Source of the DNA: CAZIJH01 sp964539655
GTDB lineage: Archaea; Aenigmatarchaeota; Aenigmatarchaeia; CG10238-14; SCSR01
NCBI GenBank assembly: GCA_964539655.1
Contig: CAZIJH010000011.1
Location: forward strand, 1 to 16,707
Length of the DNA: 16,707 bases
Direction: 5' to 3'
How positions within the stretch are numbered: the stretch's first letter is position 1; each line of letters opens with the position of its first letter. The notes under the pieces are model-generated. The model was not told the DNA's origin. It did no database searches and saw only the letters and a program-made list of their open reading frames with translations. Below, in pieces: positions 14,763 through 16,707 of this stretch. Both the position numbers and the translations under genes were made by a program.

Positions 14763-15371
14763 ATGAAAGTCATCAAAATTAATTCTCTCAAGCCTGACAA
14801 GGAACCTATTCAGAAGGCGGCCCAGGTTATAAAAATCGGCGGTCTTGTCGTTTATCCGACTGAAACTCTGTACGGTCTCGGTGCGGATCCGTTCAACCAG
14901 CAGGCGATGCAGAGACTTTACGACGTGAAAGGAAGGGATCCTTCGAAGCCCGTCTCGCTCGCGTTCAGAAATGTCACGCATGCGAAAAAATTCGCGGAGT
15001 TTAATGACGTTGCGGAAAATCTTGCTAAAAAATTCTTGCCCGGTCCGCTGACGATGATTTTGAAAGCAAAAGAAGAAGTTGCGCAGCTTTTAGGAATAGA
15101 AAAAATCGGAGTAAGAATTCCTTTATCAAAAATCGCTCTGGCTCTTCTGAACGAAATAAAAATTCCGATAACTGCTACGTCTGCAAATCTTTCAGGAGGG
15201 CCGAATCCAATTGATTCGAGAATTGCGATCGAGCAGATCGGCGACAAGGTTGATCTTGTTCTTGACGCGGGTAAATGCGAATACGGGATGCCTTCGACTG
15301 TCATTGACGTTTCGGAAGGAGAGATTAAAATTTTGAGAGAAGGGGCGATTCCAAAGAAAGATTTAATTTAA
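14763..15371 (+). CDS. YrdC/TsaC-type threonylcarbamoyl-AMP synthase (EC 2.7.7.87)
   Basis: A 202-residue YrdC-domain enzyme that makes L-threonylcarbamoyl-AMP from Thr, bicarbonate and ATP, the first step of t6A37 synthesis in ANN-decoding tRNAs. Diagnostic motifs: VVYPTETLYGLG (29-40), KGRDPSKPVSL (56-66), PGPLT (93-97), GVRIP (116-120), TATSANLSGG (137-146) and PSTVID near the C-terminus. The length fits the single-domain YrdC/TsaC form without the extra Sua5 domain. The start is ATG at 14763, with AAAGG 10 nt upstream. A TTG at 14742 would overlap the previous gene and is less likely. It is the second gene of a two-gene operon. Its TAA (15369-15371) abuts the TAA of the next, convergent gene. 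Function is confident. Confidence 0.95.
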   Translation: MKVIKINSLKPDKEPIQKAAQVIKIGGLVVYPTETLYGLGADPFNQQAMQRLYDVKGRDPSKPVSLAFRNVTHAKKFAEFNDVAENLAKKFLPGPLTMILKAKEEVAQLLGIEKIGVRIPLSKIALALLNEIKIPITATSANLSGGPNPIDSRIAIEQIGDKVDLVLDAGKCEYGMPSTVIDVSEGEIKILREGAIPKKDLI

Positions 15372-15740
15372 TTATTTATTTTGTCTATCTGCTATATACG
15401 ATAAAGGCATAACAGAATTTTCTTCTCCTGCACATTCTAAAGCTAAAATCATACCGTAGGATCCATAAGGAAATGGTTTTAATTTATCGTCATTTAATGT
15501 CTTCAAAATTTCTATATCCCCTATTACATAAAATGACGAAGGAGCAGTTCTAAATGGGTCGCCGGTGAGATGCATTATATTTTCATAATAAATTTCCAAA
15601 CCCTTTTCTCTAAATGTTTTAACTAGTCTGTTAAATGTTTCTCGAGATTCTTTTGGATGTCCATGGTAGAAAGATAATGCATCTGATTCGAATGACGGGT
15701 GAGAAAATTTTACAATACCTTTCAACGGTTTCGTTCCCAT
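15372..15740 (-). CDS. Hypothetical protein (122 aa)
   Basis: A 122-residue soluble protein of unknown function with ATG at 15740-15738. A minus-strand TATTTAAC lies 23-30 nt upstream (15763-15770), overlapping the stop of the preceding gene, which suggests a separate leaderless transcript. It is rich in aromatic and His residues (FSHPSFESDALSFYHGHPKE), with a helix ETFNRLVKTFREKGLEIYYE and a C-terminal SYGMILALECAGEENS strand region. There is no signal peptide or membrane helix, and no recognised motif. It is visibly AT-rich. It converges on the YrdC gene with no spacer. Confidence 0.65.
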   Translation of the reverse strand: MGTKPLKGIVKFSHPSFESDALSFYHGHPKESRETFNRLVKTFREKGLEIYYENIMHLTGDPFRTAPSSFYVIGDIEILKTLNDDKLKPFPYGSYGMILALECAGEENSVMPLSYIADRQNK

Positions 15741-15763
15741 AACTACAAAGTAGAAGTTAAAAG

Positions 15764-16114
15764 TTAAATACGCTTAGTATCAACCTTTTTCCTGTCGTAC
15801 ACCATTGCTATCGCTCCTCCGGCCCATCCGACGAAAACTTTGTACCAGTAGAAATCTCGAGTGATGCCGGTAATCATATCGTAGAACCCTTGTGACTTCG
15901 CCCATTGAAATTCCAGGTTACCGCCGATAACTGCAACGGCTTCTAGAACGGGTCTGAATTTTCCAGCGGGAATAAGATCAGTAGTTTCTTTCAATGATGG
16001 GCCCATCAAAGTGTGTGCGATATCGCTTATGTACGGCTGCTGGGTTGTCTGAGCTACAACATATGGAGCAAGTACGCTGGCCCAAGATAAAATTGTTCTC
16101 TGGTATTGTCTCAT
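15764..16114 (-). CDS. Hypothetical protein (116 aa), possibly exported or membrane-associated
   Basis: A 116-residue protein, not recognised. The ATG at 16114-16112 has TATTTAAA on the minus strand at 16138-16145, 24-31 nt upstream. The N-terminus MRQYQRTILSWASVLAPYVVAQ has a basic start followed by a moderately hydrophobic stretch that could be a signal peptide or anchor. A second hydrophobic segment, YWYKVFVGWAGGAIAMVY, lies at about 90-107, and the C-terminus is basic (DRKKVDTKRI). One or two membrane passes are plausible. The middle (SLKETTDLIPAGKFRPVLEAVAV) matches no motif I know. Confidence 0.6.
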   Translation of the reverse strand: MRQYQRTILSWASVLAPYVVAQTTQQPYISDIAHTLMGPSLKETTDLIPAGKFRPVLEAVAVIGGNLEFQWAKSQGFYDMITGITRDFYWYKVFVGWAGGAIAMVYDRKKVDTKRI

Positions 16115-16190
16115 TTTAATTGAACTGAAAAATGATTTTTAAATAGGTTGCATGTAACTGTAGTCAATAATGGACCAAATTGATAACAAA

Positions 16191-16559
16191 TTAATAGAAT
16201 TTAATTCTTTTAACAAAATTTGAAATTTGCTCGAAACGATTCGATTTTGAAAAATGATTAGGTGAAATTAATACAACGTCTTGTTCATTGCCCAATAAAC
16301 CATAAATTCCCAAAATAATTGCTCCACCATCTTCGCGATATCTAACTTTTTTATCCAACAATTTTAATTTGCCTTCGAATGCGAGTTCGGCTAAGGCTGA
16401 ACCGATTGTAAGTTCGTCGTACTTTATAAATCGTCTTTCAAAATCTTCAAGCGTTCCTGTAATTTTGGTATCTCTAATTTTTTGGTATATCCAACTTTTA
16501 GCATCATTAAATTCTTGCTGAAGTATTTTTGGATCCTTGTTTTGTGTAAGAAGACTCAC
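16191..16559 (-). CDS. Hypothetical protein (122 aa), possible winged-helix
   Basis: A 122-residue AT-rich protein started at GTG 16559-16557, with TATA-like sequence (TTTTAATAT on the minus strand) at leaderless distance. The middle, TGTLEDFERRFIKYDELTIGSALAELAFEGKLKLLDKKVRYR (about residues 34-75; ends TGTLEDF and KKVRYR), has the helix-turn-helix-then-strands rhythm of winged-helix DNA-binding domains, including the small-residue-x-x-EL-x-x-x-GKL step. That is an inference from pattern, not a family match. No membrane segment was seen. It lies between the tRNA and the 116-residue gene on the same strand. Confidence 0.6.
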   Translation of the reverse strand: MSLLTQNKDPKILQQEFNDAKSWIYQKIRDTKITGTLEDFERRFIKYDELTIGSALAELAFEGKLKLLDKKVRYREDGGAIILGIYGLLGNEQDVVLISPNHFSKSNRFEQISNFVKRIKFY

Positions 16560-16592
16560 ATTAATTATTGTCTGTTAATATTAAAATAATTG

Positions 16593-16703
16593 TGGACCGT
16601 GGGAGATTCGAACTCCCGACCTATCGATTTCCTCGCTTAGACGACATATAAGTCGATTGCTCTTTCTGGCTTTCAGAAAGAAACCAGGCTAAGCTAACGG
16701 TCC
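16593..16703 (-). tRNA. tRNA with D-loop and anticodon-loop insertions; best read as tRNA-Ile(UAU)
   Basis: Minus strand from 16703: acceptor GGACCGT/ACGGTCC (7 bp, perfect), TA, D stem GCTT/GAGC, anticodon stem ATCGA/TCGAT (perfect), variable loop AGGTC, T arm GGGAG-TTCGAAT-CTCCC, discriminator A. Removing 19 nt at 16682-16664 from the D-loop and 18 nt at 16646-16629 after position 37 leaves a canonical 74-nt tRNA with D-loop AGCCTGGTA and anticodon loop CTTATAA, giving anticodon UAU. The 37/38 position is the usual archaeal intron site. A CTTA/GAGG near-helix with 3-nt bulges TAT and AAA gives a relaxed bulge-helix-bulge. The D-loop insertion contains an 8-bp hairpin, TCTTTCTG/CAGAAAGA. CCA is not encoded. 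Confidence 0.75.
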
Positions 16704-16707
16704 AGTG

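Noticed and set aside
16629..16652. Phe-type (GAA) or Ser-type (GGA) anticodon for the second tRNA using other splice points
   Set aside because: These need an intron at a non-canonical position after 33 or give a six-base loop; the 37/38 intron gives a normal CTTATAA loop.
1..16707. CRISPR array, insertion sequence, or rRNA
   Set aside because: No regularly spaced repeats, no transposase-like protein, no terminal inverted repeats and no rRNA-like sequence were seen.

Overview
This window looks archaeal, most likely from a small-genome (DPANN-type) lineage, though the exact group cannot be fixed from sequence alone. Evidence: an archaeal type IV pilus/archaellum-type secretion ATPase followed directly by its polytopic partner; two pilin-like proteins with class III signal peptides; a class I lysyl-tRNA synthetase; tRNAs with intron-like insertions and no encoded CCA; and many genes with an AT-rich TATA-like box about 22-32 nt before the start codon, as expected for leaderless archaeal transcripts.

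Layout. (1) 1-3946, minus strand: a compact surface-filament/secretion operon (coiled-coil protein, two pilin-like proteins, secretion ATPase, start of the membrane core protein, which is cut by the window edge). (2) 4047-7123, plus strand: a Nudix hydrolase, a small orphan protein, and a large secreted, C-terminally membrane-anchored GH5-like glycoside hydrolase. (3) 7131-7233, minus: a tRNA (probably Asn, GUU) with a hairpin insertion in the D-loop. (4) 7330-12176: a small two-helix membrane protein, then a lysine-related block. Here a class I LysRS (minus) and a class II LysRS (plus) are divergently transcribed from one short intergenic region, followed by a convergent homocitrate/isopropylmalate-synthase-family gene with an altered active-site motif and a probable frameshift near its 5' end. 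(5) 12342-14121: two AT-rich orphan genes, divergent from a 34-bp spacer. (6) 14207-15371: a hypothetical gene coupled to a YrdC/TsaC-type threonylcarbamoyl-AMP synthase. (7) 15372-16559, minus: three small AT-rich hypothetical genes. (8) 16593-16703, minus: a tRNA best read as Ile(UAU), with one insertion in the D-loop and a second in the anticodon loop.

How the parts relate. The first operon probably builds a surface filament, and the anchored glycoside hydrolase would act outside the same cell envelope on polysaccharide. The central block brings together two unrelated enzymes that charge tRNA with lysine and an acyltransferase of the family that starts alpha-aminoadipate lysine synthesis; a functional link is an inference. 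The YrdC enzyme makes the precursor of t6A37 in ANN-decoding tRNAs, the class to which both tRNAs here would belong, yet the Asn-like tRNA has a pyrimidine at position 37. Coding is very dense: three convergent gene pairs have abutting or overlapping stop codons.
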